This document shows, one piece after another, positions 1 through 7,636 of a stretch of DNA of 64,000 nt; the first letter of the stretch is position 1, and each line of letters begins with the position of its first letter. The position numbers and the translations under genes were made by a program. This stretch comes from Geitlerinema sp. S16 (GTDB lineage: Bacteria; Cyanobacteriota; Cyanobacteriia; Cyanobacteriales; Geitlerinemataceae). Where the stretch lies: NCBI GenBank assembly GCA_011390275.1, contig JAABST010000011.1, forward strand, positions 1 to 64,000, written 5' to 3'. The notes under the pieces are model-generated. The model was given only the letters and a program-made list of their open reading frames with translations, was not told where the DNA came from and did not search any database.

Positions 1-249
1 ACGCCACCTCTGCTTCGATTTCGCCCTTCACCGTGCCGACTTTCGACACGCTCTGCAACTTTTGTCCCCGTACTGAGCATTCAATCTTAATTTCGATCTC
101 AAATTTGATTTTAAGCTCAATTTTGAAGATGTATCTGTGACGATGAGTTTAAAATAGAAAATAACGCGACATTTCTCTACTTTTTTAACACGGGTGGGCT
201 GATATTTCCTCCTAACTCAGGCCATGCCCCACACGCAGATAAAATTCGC
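1..249. other. Left-edge region, no assigned gene
   Basis: No confident gene. On the minus strand a frame stays open from about position 150 off the left edge. Its last part, roughly positions 1-50, has GC-rich third positions like real genes here and could be the beginning or middle of a gene lying mostly outside the window. Positions 80-150 are AT-rich and would translate into a monotonous alternation of charged residues and isoleucine, which looks non-coding. The rest should contain the promoter of the c-di-GMP gene at 250; I could not pick a convincing -35/-10 pair. Confidence 0.3.
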
Positions 250-3228
250 ATGACGTTGATTGAGAGTGTGCCACCGAACGCTATTGCGATCGTAAGTCTC
301 GAAACTCTTGTCGCTGCGGAATATGACGTGACATCTCAGTTTGCACATCTTGCATCCACGGGCTGTCGGACTTACGTGGTCATGCTGCCCTCTGAGACTC
401 AGGCGCGACATACGGCCTTGGAAGCGCTGCGGTGCGCGATCTCGCAGCCGGTCACCGTGGCTCAGAGCAATATGGACTTAAGCCTGGGCTGTGTCTATAT
501 TGTTCCGCCAAATTGTCTGCCGATCCTGGATGGTCAGCGCCTATATCTAATCCAAGAGAGTGCGATCGGCGATCATGCCCGTGAGCGAGACCGTGATGCT
601 AGCCGTATGCGTCAAGGGTTGTCGCCCGATCAGATCAATCGCAGCTTGCAGCAGCTCTATCAGCTCGGAACTGAAACCTACGACAACCTGGAGACGCTGT
701 TTACGGCATACGCCAGGGTGAGCCGTGACTGTTTTGACCTTGATGGGGTCATCCTCGGGCGGCTTGAGGGCGGGATGCACGTGATTGAATTCACCTATGG
801 AGCCTCGGGAGGATTGGTTGCTGGGCAGGTTCTACCGGCGTACGATGCGGTCTGGGGAACGATGACGGAGTGTCAAGAAACGATAACCTGTGCCTTTCCG
901 ATGGGGTCTGGTTTAGAGCCGGGGGATCAAGAGTCTTCCTGCGTTTGGGTGTATATCCGTACACCCATTGTTGTGCGAGGCACGCTTTATGGTGTGCTGT
1001 GTTTTACGGTCAAGCATGGCCAAGACTTGGAATTTCATCCCACCGAATACGAAATGATCGAGTCGATCTCGCGGGCGATCGGTCATGCGATCGGTATTTA
1101 TCGGGTGCAGACGGAGTTAGCGGAGCTTAAAGGCCGTTATGATCTGGTACTTCAAGGGGCGGGCGGCTGGCTGTGGGACTGGGATATTCAGCGCGATCGA
1201 CTGGTTGTAACCCAAGAAGGTTTAGATCTATTTGGACGGAAATCTTCTGTCGGTGGGGTAAGCCTAAAAAGTTTTCAGACGGTAGTACATTCGGATGATC
1301 GAGATCGCGTATGTGCCGCCATTAAGACACATCTGGAACAGCGTCAGCCCTTCGAGATTGAATGTCGAATGTATCGCTCGAACCAATCTTTGATGTGGGT
1401 TCAAATTACAGGGCAGGCGCTTTGGAATGATAACGAGGAGCCGATCCGAATGGCGGGATCGGTACACGATATTAGCCGACGCAAACGCGCTGAACGCAAG
1501 CAACAACAGCTCGAAATCGCTTTGCGTCAGGCTCTATCAAATGAGCAGAAATTAGCCCAATGCACCCTCGCCTCGATCGAGGAGGGTGTGATCACGACCA
1601 ATACAAGAGGGGCGATCGTCTATATGAACCCGTCGGCGGAGATGATGACGGGGTGGGGGGCTGAAAAAGCTCAGGGAAAAGCCTTAGAGATGGTTTTTTT
1701 GCTGATTGATGAACAAACCCAAGAGAGGTTACCCAATCCGCTGGCTGTCATTGCTGCCATCGCTGTCAACGATTCATCCGCTGTTTCCGTTCCCCTAGCG
1801 CTTGAAGTCGCGATCGCTTTGCGTCATCGTGATGGCCAGCAGTGCAGTATCGAAGGGTCGATTACGCCGCTGCATCAGGCCAACGGCAGGCAGCGCGGCC
1901 ATGTCATCGTCTTTCGTAACGTTAGCCAAACGCGGCTCTTGACGGCCAAGCTGTCTTGGGAAGCGAGTCATGATGCTTTGACGGGGCTGCTGAACCGGCG
2001 GTATTTTGAGCAGCAGCTTGATGATGCCCTCACCCAAACGAAGGAAAGCGACGAAGCGAAGGTCTTGTGTTACCTCGATCTTGATCGCTTTCAGATTATT
2101 AATGATGCCTGTGGTCATCTGGCAGGCGATCGGCTGCTTCAGCAAATCGGACAGACGATCCAACACAACCTCCGGGAGTGCGATACTCTGGCTCGCTTGG
2201 GCGGCGATGAATTCGGCGTGATCTTGCATCAATGCAATCTTGAGATCGCTCACGCTTTGGCGGAATGTATTCGTCAGGCGGTGGAAGATTTTCGCTTTGT
2301 CTGGGAGGGAAAATCGTTTGGTGTTGCGGTCAGTATTGGCCTAGTGGAATTCACCCGCGACATTGACGACTGGCAAACGTTGCTACGCATGGTGGATACC
2401 GCCTGTTACGCTGCCAAAAATCGCGGACGTAACCGGATTCGGACGTACCAGGTCGATAGTATGGAACTCATTGCCCAGCATCAAGAACATCGCTGGAGCA
2501 TTCAGATTCGCCGTGCGATCGAGGAACATCGTTTCTGTTTATATCGCCAGCCGATCGTCACCAGTCAGGCTCCCTACGATACTCCCTATCGTCACTATGA
2601 AGTCTTGCTGCGAATGCGAGATGAACAGGGCAATATCCTCAGTCCCGGTACGTTTATCCCCGCCGCAGAACGCTACGATTTAATGCCGACGATTGATCGC
2701 TGGATTGTCCGTCAAAGTTTTGAGCTGTTATCGCGATCGGGAACGTCTCCTGAGGGGATGTTCCATAGCATTAATCTATCAGGCACGAGCATTAATGATG
2801 AAAGCTTTTTGCATTTCCTCCAAAATTTGTTTCAACAATATGCCGTTCTACCATCATCAATTTGTTTTGAAATTACGGAAACTTCTGCGATCGGCAATCT
2901 GAATCAAGCCAGTGAATTCATGATGACGCTGCGGGATCTCGGCTGCAAGTTTGCACTGGATGATTTTGGCAGTGGCATGTCGTCGTTTGGCTATTTAAAA
3001 CAGCTACCGATCGATTTTCTCAAAATAGACGGTAGCTTCGTTCGCGATATCGAAACGGACACCACAGCACGTGCGATCGTGCAGTCTATTCACCATGTCG
3101 GTCACGTGATGGGGATCGAAACAATCGCCGAATTCGTCGAAAATGATGCGATCGTGGCTCATCTTCAGGAGATGGGCATTGATTATTTACAGGGTTATGG
3201 CATCGCCATGCCTGAGCCGTGGATTTAG
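250..3228 (+). CDS. GAF-PAS-PAS-GGDEF-EAL cyclic di-GMP enzyme with CheB-like N-terminus
   Basis: 992 residues, probably cytoplasmic because no membrane segment is visible. Residues ~10-105 resemble the N-lobe of a CheB methylesterase (the VYIVPPN stretch fits CheB's VYIAPP), but the catalytic Ser and His contexts are not recognisable. A GAF-like region follows at ~130-290, two PAS domains at ~290-560, a GGDEF domain with intact GGDEF at 651-655, and an EAL domain whose signature is EVL at 784-786. The EAL metal site keeps DDFGSG and KIDGSFV. Both cyclase and phosphodiesterase halves look usable; EVL is a tolerated variant in the family. The protein probably makes or degrades c-di-GMP in response to a GAF/PAS signal. 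The ATG at 250 has no strong ribosome-binding site. Confidence 0.9.
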   Translation: MTLIESVPPNAIAIVSLETLVAAEYDVTSQFAHLASTGCRTYVVMLPSETQARHTALEALRCAISQPVTVAQSNMDLSLGCVYIVPPNCLPILDGQRLYLIQESAIGDHARERDRDASRMRQGLSPDQINRSLQQLYQLGTETYDNLETLFTAYARVSRDCFDLDGVILGRLEGGMHVIEFTYGASGGLVAGQVLPAYDAVWGTMTECQETITCAFPMGSGLEPGDQESSCVWVYIRTPIVVRGTLYGVLCFTVKHGQDLEFHPTEYEMIESISRAIGHAIGIYRVQTELAELKGRYDLVLQGAGGWLWDWDIQRDRLVVTQEGLDLFGRKSSVGGVSLKSFQTVVHSDDRDRVCAAIKTHLEQRQPFEIECRMYRSNQSLMWVQITGQALWNDNEEPIRMAGSVHDISRRKRAERKQQQLEIALRQALSNEQKLAQCTLASIEEGVITTNTRGAIVYMNPSAEMMTGWGAEKAQGKALEMVFLLIDEQTQERLPNPLAVIAAIAVNDSSAVSVPLALEVAIALRHRDGQQCSIEGSITPLHQANGRQRGHVIVFRNVSQTRLLTAKLSWEASHDALTGLLNRRYFEQQLDDALTQTKESDEAKVLCYLDLDRFQIINDACGHLAGDRLLQQIGQTIQHNLRECDTLARLGGDEFGVILHQCNLEIAHALAECIRQAVEDFRFVWEGKSFGVAVSIGLVEFTRDIDDWQTLLRMVDTACYAAKNRGRNRIRTYQVDSMELIAQHQEHRWSIQIRRAIEEHRFCLYRQPIVTSQAPYDTPYRHYEVLLRMRDEQGNILSPGTFIPAAERYDLMPTIDRWIVRQSFELLSRSGTSPEGMFHSINLSGTSINDESFLHFLQNLFQQYAVLPSSICFEITETSAIGNLNQASEFMMTLRDLGCKFALDDFGSGMSSFGYLKQLPIDFLKIDGSFVRDIETDTTARAIVQSIHHVGHVMGIETIAEFVENDAIVAHLQEMGIDYLQGYGIAMPEPWI

Positions 3229-3362
3229 ACAGGGATCGCGTGTTAGATCTGGACTCGTCACCCCTGAGATTATCCCAATTGTGGAGGCTGTCTTTGCTGA
3301 AGCTACTCGCAATATGTTAACTAAACGATTGTGACTCTTTACGATTAACGACGGGTAACACC

Positions 3363-3776
3363 ATGCTACAAATCAACCCAAATCTCGCACTACCGGATGC
3401 TGAAATTGAGCTTCATGCCATGCGATCGCAGGGAGCCGGTGGCCAAAATGTGAATAAAGTCTCAACGGCAATCCATCTAAGGTTTGATGTTGGCGCGTCT
3501 TCGCTACCGCAATTTGTTAAGACGAAACTGCTCGATCGCGGCGATAAACGTCTCACCAAAGACGGTGTGATTGTCATCAAAGCCCAGCAGTTTCGCACTC
3601 AAGAACAAAACCGTACCGACGCTCTCGATCGGCTACGCACTCTGATCAAATCGGCCTTGGTCATCCAGAAAAAACGGAAACCGACCAAACCCTCCAAAGG
3701 TGCAAAACAGCGACGATTGGAGGGAAAAAGTCAGCGCAGCCAGCTCAAGGCGTCACGACAACGGGTGGAATACTAA
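3363..3776 (+). CDS. arfB: ArfB-type peptidyl-tRNA hydrolase (ribosome rescue)
   Basis: 137 residues, the normal size for ArfB/YaeJ. The catalytic GGQ motif sits at residues 26-28 in the context SQGAGGQNVNKVST, as in class I release factors, but the codon-recognition domains of RF1/RF2 are absent. The C-terminal ~35 residues are rich in Lys/Arg, the tail that ArfB uses to enter the empty mRNA channel of a stalled ribosome. The family hydrolyses peptidyl-tRNA on ribosomes stalled at the end of a non-stop mRNA. The gene lies 134 bp downstream of the c-di-GMP gene and faces the symporter gene convergently. Confidence 0.93.
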   Translation: MLQINPNLALPDAEIELHAMRSQGAGGQNVNKVSTAIHLRFDVGASSLPQFVKTKLLDRGDKRLTKDGVIVIKAQQFRTQEQNRTDALDRLRTLIKSALVIQKKRKPTKPSKGAKQRRLEGKSQRSQLKASRQRVEY

Positions 3777-3808
3777 AGCCTGACTGAACGGATGCAATGA
3801 CTTGTGGG

Positions 3809-5650
3809 TTATTCGTCGTAGTCAGGGTCGCTGCCCGGTCGCGCGATCGCCGGAATGCTGCGCTTGCTAATCCGACGTAAGGCCACCCCGCCCAGCACTG
3901 CGACCACCAAGGAAAACCAGGCCAGCCCTTGCTGAAGTAGCAAAAACGCACCCGTCCCGACCAAAATCCCGAACAGCAGGACATTTGCCGCGATCGACTT
4001 TTGGATGTCGCGTCCCAAATCCTGAATCGGCAGTAACCCCGTCGCAATTTGCTGCTTGCGCCAGCCACCACCACCCGGACGCACCTGGCGATAAAACGCA
4101 TTCAGCGTCTCCTCCGACTCCGGCGGCGTTAGGAACATCACCGCGATCCAGAGCGTGCAGACAATTACGGTAATCGCCAGGATTCGCAAGCCATAATCGG
4201 ACATCGGCATCACAATCCACTGATACATCCAGCTCGTTTCCGGCACATCCCAGCTTGCCGCCAAGGTCGCCAGCGTCCCGACGATGAAACTTGCCACGAT
4301 CGCCGTTAATTCCGCCGCTGCATTCACACGCCACCAGAACCAGCGCAGCATCAGCACCAGCCCCGATCCCGTACCGATCGCAATAATCAACTCAAACACC
4401 GTACTGATATCTTCGGCGAGAAAGGCCGCCATCGCGCCGATCGCCGTGACGATCGCCGACGATGCCCGACCCACAAATACGAGTTTGGCTTGGCTCGCGT
4501 CCGGTTCGACAAAACGGCGGTAGAGGTCATTGGTAATAAACGAAGCGCCCCAGTTAATCGACGTCGAAACCGTACTCATAAACGCCGCAATCAACGACGC
4601 CACCACCAAACCCAACAAACCAGGGCCGAGAAACTCCAGCATTAATTTGGGATAGCCCAGCTCCTTGTCCTGCAAATCCGGGAACACCACCAGCGCCACC
4701 AGCGCGACGATAATCCACGGCCAGGTACGCACCACGTAGTGCATCAAATTAAACATCCACGCCGCTTTTTCGGCTTCGGCTTCGTTCTTCGCCGCCGCAA
4801 ATCGCTGGACAAACTCGCCACCGCCATCACTGCGTCGCCACGCCCACCACTGAATGAAAATATTGGCGAAAAAGGCACTGGCCGTAATCCCCGCCGCCTT
4901 GCTAAAGCCCAACATGCCGCCCTCCCAACTCAGCGGCACGATCGACAGCACATCAATATCGGTCACTGTCGGGATTTTTTCGAGCAAAACGTGAATCCCA
5001 CCGACGCTGTTGAGCGCGATCACAGCCACCAGTAAGGCTCCAAACAAGGCCAGAAAAAACTGAAAAAAGTCCGTCGCAACAACGCCCCAAAGCCCTGCCA
5101 ATCCGGCGTAAACCAAGACAAAAATACTAACGCCGATCACGCTCCACAGCTTGAGGTTGCCGTCCTCCGCATCCAGCCCGAGACCCTGCCAAATTTCCAG
5201 CGCATCGACCACCTTGACCATGCCCAGCATCGCGTAGCCAATCCCGATACAGTTCATCGGAACCGCGAAGATAAACGCCTTCACCCCACGCAACACCGCC
5301 GCCGTATTCCCGCCGTAGCGCATTTCCGTCAGCTCTGCATCCGTCAACGCTTCCGTGCGTCGCCACATCCGCGCGAACACGTAAATCATAATCACGTGGG
5401 AAACGCCGAAGCTCCACCACAGCCAGTTCCCGGCGATCCCCTGATTGCCGACGATGCCGGTGATCAACAGGGGCGTATCGATCGAAAATGTCGTCGCGGC
5501 CATACTCGTGCCGACGAGCCACCAGGGCAGCGATCGTCCGGACACAAAAAAATCTTCGAGGCTATCGGACGCACGACGCGACAGGAGAAGACCGATCGCC
5601 ATCGTAACAATGAGGTAGACGATGACGATCGCCCAATCGATAAATTGCAT
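3809..5650 (-). CDS. Sodium:solute symporter (SSS family)
   Basis: 613 residues with about 13-14 hydrophobic segments. The N-terminus (a Trp-Ala helix, then a FFVSGRSLPWWLVG-like block) is the classic start of SSS family transporters such as PutP and SGLT; ATTFSIDTP follows where the family often has a sodium-site helix. SSS proteins couple Na+ influx to uptake of proline, sugars, urea or similar solutes, but the substrate cannot be read from sequence. No permease partner or regulator lies next to it. The stop is 33 bp beyond arfB, in convergent arrangement. The ATG at 5650 is the first in frame. Confidence 0.9.
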   Translation of the reverse strand: MQFIDWAIVIVYLIVTMAIGLLLSRRASDSLEDFFVSGRSLPWWLVGTSMAATTFSIDTPLLITGIVGNQGIAGNWLWWSFGVSHVIMIYVFARMWRRTEALTDAELTEMRYGGNTAAVLRGVKAFIFAVPMNCIGIGYAMLGMVKVVDALEIWQGLGLDAEDGNLKLWSVIGVSIFVLVYAGLAGLWGVVATDFFQFFLALFGALLVAVIALNSVGGIHVLLEKIPTVTDIDVLSIVPLSWEGGMLGFSKAAGITASAFFANIFIQWWAWRRSDGGGEFVQRFAAAKNEAEAEKAAWMFNLMHYVVRTWPWIIVALVALVVFPDLQDKELGYPKLMLEFLGPGLLGLVVASLIAAFMSTVSTSINWGASFITNDLYRRFVEPDASQAKLVFVGRASSAIVTAIGAMAAFLAEDISTVFELIIAIGTGSGLVLMLRWFWWRVNAAAELTAIVASFIVGTLATLAASWDVPETSWMYQWIVMPMSDYGLRILAITVIVCTLWIAVMFLTPPESEETLNAFYRQVRPGGGGWRKQQIATGLLPIQDLGRDIQKSIAANVLLFGILVGTGAFLLLQQGLAWFSLVVAVLGGVALRRISKRSIPAIARPGSDPDYDE

Positions 5651-5861
5651 AGCTAGCGGAAGAGGGTGGGTGCGGTTGTGTATCGACTTGATGCGCTCAG
5701 GGTATCAGGCTCGATCGTCACGCAATTGTACCCCGCAAGATCGAGATATTACAGGCCAGGTCAAAGCATCTATCGACAAAATAAGAGTTGATCGCAATCC
5801 TCATGACAGAATCGCACGTCGCATAAATCGGTAAACTTTTCTAACTATCCAATTCGCGATC

Positions 5862-5934
5862 GCGCTGCATTTATCAGCGCACGCCTAAAATATGAGAGAT
5901 TTTAGGATCTGAGAACATCGCGTCATTTTTGACG
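5862..5934. promoter_or_regulatory. Three adjacent inverted repeats upstream of psaI
   Basis: Three short palindromes sit one after another in the psaI leader or promoter: GCGCTG/CAGCGC (5862-5880, 7 nt loop), CCTAAAAT/ATTTTAGG (5884-5906, 7 nt spacer) and CGTCA/TGACG (5921-5934, 4 nt loop). The middle one is a perfect 8-bp inverted repeat, a typical size for a dimeric regulator's operator. The last includes TTGACG, usable as a -35 hexamer. No clear -10 element was found at the right distance. The rest of the 326-bp gap between the symporter start and psaI shows nothing else. Confidence 0.4.
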
Positions 5935-5976
5935 TAAAGTCTCGTATCACTTGTCATTATTTAAGGAGCCTTTCAA

Positions 5977-6093
5977 ATGACTGATCCATATACCGCGTCG
6001 TTTCTGCCTTATATTCTCGTTCCGATGATTGGCCTCGTCTTTCCTGCTGTAACGATGGGTCTTCTCTTCGTCTACATTGAAAGCGAAGCTTAA
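5977..6093 (+). CDS. psaI: Photosystem I reaction centre subunit VIII
   Basis: 38 residues, the standard PsaI length. It is a single-span thylakoid protein: a short polar N-terminus, then the helix [20 protein letters not shown], then a short acidic tail. PsaI stabilises PsaL in the trimer-forming domain of photosystem I. A strong ribosome-binding site AAGGAG lies at 5963-5968, 8 nt before the ATG. In many cyanobacteria psaI lies beside psaL in the same direction; here it faces psaL convergently, 477 bp away. A terminator hairpin follows at once. Confidence 0.96.
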   Translation: MTDPYTASFLPYILVPMIGLVFPAVTMGLLFVYIESEA

Positions 6094-6161
6094 ATCACAC
6101 TCGAACGCAATTTGGCATTTGTCATAGGCGATCGTCATTACAACGATTGACATCTCTCAAG

Positions 6162-6206
6162 AGCGACCAACACGATGATTAAATTCATTATTTTGGTCGC
6201 TTTTTT
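6162..6206 (+). terminator. Intrinsic terminator of psaI
   Basis: Perfect 9-bp stem AGCGACCAA (6162-6170) with TTGGTCGCT (6193-6201), a 22-nt AT-rich loop, then five further T residues. It lies 69 bp after the psaI stop codon. Confidence 0.75.
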
Positions 6207-6281
6207 GATTTATTTTTACGTTTTAAATCACATCAATATAAAACCCGATATAGTCAGTTAATTAATTAATCAGACAAGTCG

Positions 6282-6365
6282 ATGAGCACTGGACTTCGAC
6301 AAGCTCAGTCACCAAGCAGAGTCGTTAGCATCGCCTTTATGAAGCAAATAGTGTGGTCTTTGAAC
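6282..6365. repeat. Dispersed repeat, copy A (psaI-psaL gap)
   Basis: Contains the core GAAGCAAATAGTGTGGT after GTCGTTAGCATCGCCTTTAT. The same core recurs in copy B (49361-49428) and, more diverged, copy C (41951-42038). This copy also carries the separate short motif CTTCGACAAGCTCAG, part of which recurs near 38660. It is the most degraded of the three and its inverted arms are not clear. Confidence 0.6.
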
Positions 6366-6432
6366 AAGCACAAGTGATGCCAAAGTATCTCGTTTATTAT
6401 TGAACCGACGATAAAATCAATCTGAAATTGAT

Positions 6433-6468
6433 AAAAAACAAAAAAGCTCAGTTGTAACACTGAGCTTT
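6433..6468 (-). terminator. Intrinsic terminator of psaL
   Basis: Stem AAAGCTCAGT (6443-6452) / ACTGAGCTTT (6459-6468) with a 6-nt loop. Read on the minus strand the stem is followed by an uninterrupted T run, one G, then six more T. It lies about 100 bp after the psaL stop. Confidence 0.8.
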
Positions 6469-6570
6469 AATAGGGTTCTTTTTGATTGCGAAACTTAAAT
6501 GCGATTAAAACATTGTGGCCTCGATGCGATCGTCACATCAATACGAGGAACGTTCTAACAAACGGGTCTA

Positions 6571-7062
6571 TTACGAAGACCAAACGTTACTGATAACCTC
6601 TTGCAGCGGAGCCAGGTTCGGCGTCGTGCAGAGGAAGTAAGCAAAAGCAGCACCACCGCAACCGCCAATCCAGAAGCCCGCAGCGAAATCGCTCCAGCCT
6701 TCTTTCGTGCCGAGATCGCTCGGTGGTTTCGGGGTCGTGACCGACGGCTGGGGAGCCGAAACGCCAACGTCACCGTAGATCGACAGGCAGATCGTCAGGA
6801 TGCTAACCAGGCCGATCGCGGCCAGCAGACCAGCAAAGACGCCAAAATCCGAGTTCCGAAGAGGGCCAAGCACTGCAAACGGGCCATAGAGCAGATAGCC
6901 ATGCGCCATACCGATTTCGAGGCCACGACGATTGCTCGACAGGCCGTCACGGTAAGCCGGTAGATTATTAATGAAAGCCTTTGTAAAATCCGAAGAATTT
7001 ACGGGCGTTGCCAGATTTCCGACCTGCGGATCTCCGGCATCGCGAACCATATCCATTGCCAT
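6571..7062 (-). CDS. psaL: Photosystem I reaction centre subunit XI
   Basis: 163 residues, typical PsaL. PsaL binds chlorophyll and carotenoid and forms the central contact of the photosystem I trimer. The N-terminal DPQVGNLATPVN block and the RRGLEIGMAHGYLLYGPF segment, which holds chlorophyll ligands, are both present, followed by two further hydrophobic stretches (FAGLLAAIGLVSILTICLSI and FAAGFWIGGCGGAAFAYFL). The start at 7062 is supported by AGGAG about 9 nt upstream; the in-frame ATGs at residues 3 and 5 are less well placed. A promoter and an HLR1-like box lie upstream and a terminator downstream, so it looks monocistronic. Confidence 0.97.
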   Translation of the reverse strand: MAMDMVRDAGDPQVGNLATPVNSSDFTKAFINNLPAYRDGLSSNRRGLEIGMAHGYLLYGPFAVLGPLRNSDFGVFAGLLAAIGLVSILTICLSIYGDVGVSAPQPSVTTPKPPSDLGTKEGWSDFAAGFWIGGCGGAAFAYFLCTTPNLAPLQEVISNVWSS

Positions 7063-7114
7063 TTGTTTTATCTCCTCTGAAGTCTTAAATACCTAAACAT
7101 GAGGGGAAATGCTC

Positions 7115-7145
7115 ATATCAGGAGAGAAACAGAGCTTCACGTCAA
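7115..7145 (-). promoter_or_regulatory. Candidate psaL promoter
   Basis: On the minus strand a TTGACG -35 hexamer (7145-7140) is followed after 19 bp by TGATAT (7120-7115) as a weak -10. Transcription would start near 7107, about 45 nt before the ATG. An alternative -10, TATAAT at 7172-7167, is better in sequence but has no -35 partner. Confidence 0.45.
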
Positions 7146-7149
7146 AGCT

Positions 7150-7167
7150 GTTACTTCTGGTTACAAA
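7150..7167. promoter_or_regulatory. HLR1-like RpaB box upstream of psaL
   Basis: GTTACTTC TG GTTACAAA on the + strand fits the HLR1 consensus (G/T)TTACA(T/A)(T/A)NN(G/T)TTACA(T/A)(T/A) with the right 10-bp period; the first arm has two mismatches. It lies just upstream of the TTGACG -35 element, where RpaB is known to activate photosystem I genes under low light. The box reads opposite to psaL transcription. Confidence 0.5.
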
Positions 7168-7238
7168 TTATAGGAGAAATCCCCCCAGCTTCTGGAGTTC
7201 TTAGTATTTGTAAACATTTATGGGATTGTTGTCCCTGA

Positions 7239-7538
7239 CTAAATCTCGTCCCGGAGAAAATAACGAACGGGATTTTGAGAGTCGAAGTCAACATTACAGT
7301 TGATGATTTTCCCATCTGAAAATTTGATAACTAACCTTTTTTCGTTGTCCTTCAATCGATAGCTCGAACTTTGATCAAACGCAGCCTGAATCATTTGCGT
7401 GCCGTCCCAATTCACAATTTGAACGTTCGCAATCTCTCGTTCTTTTTCCCGAGAAACAACCCAGCCTCCCGATTCCGATCGGTTGAGGAGTTCCAATAAA
7501 TTATCGTGGGTTCGGACTTGGCGAGTGAGGTTTGACAT
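7239..7538 (-). CDS. Conserved small cyanobacterial protein, unknown function
   Basis: 99 residues from the ATG at 7538. The frame can be extended to 7613, but that extension would run through the psaB terminator hairpin, so the shorter form is chosen. The protein is soluble, without signal peptide or membrane segment, and mixes short beta-like stretches (VVIKFSDGKI-type patterns) with charged loops. I do not recognise a family. It lies between psaL and psaB on the same strand, but the terminator before it suggests its own transcript or read-through from psaAB. Confidence 0.6.
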   Translation of the reverse strand: MSNLTRQVRTHDNLLELLNRSESGGWVVSREKEREIANVQIVNWDGTQMIQAAFDQSSSYRLKDNEKRLVIKFSDGKIINCNVDFDSQNPVRYFLRDEI

Positions 7539-7565
7539 ATTGAACCGTAATGACAGGCAGTTAGC

Positions 7566-7604
7566 AAAAACTCCCGGTTGGGATAGACCCAAAACCGAGA
7601 GTTT
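7566..7604 (-). terminator. Intrinsic terminator of psaAB
   Basis: An imperfect stem pairs positions 7568-7582 (AAACTCCCGGTTGGG) with 7588-7604 (CCCAAAACCGAGAGTTT). On the minus strand it is followed by a run of five T. It starts about 33 bp after the psaB stop codon. Confidence 0.7.
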
Positions 7605-7636
7605 CTGTTTCAATTATTGAAAAATGCAGCTAGTTG

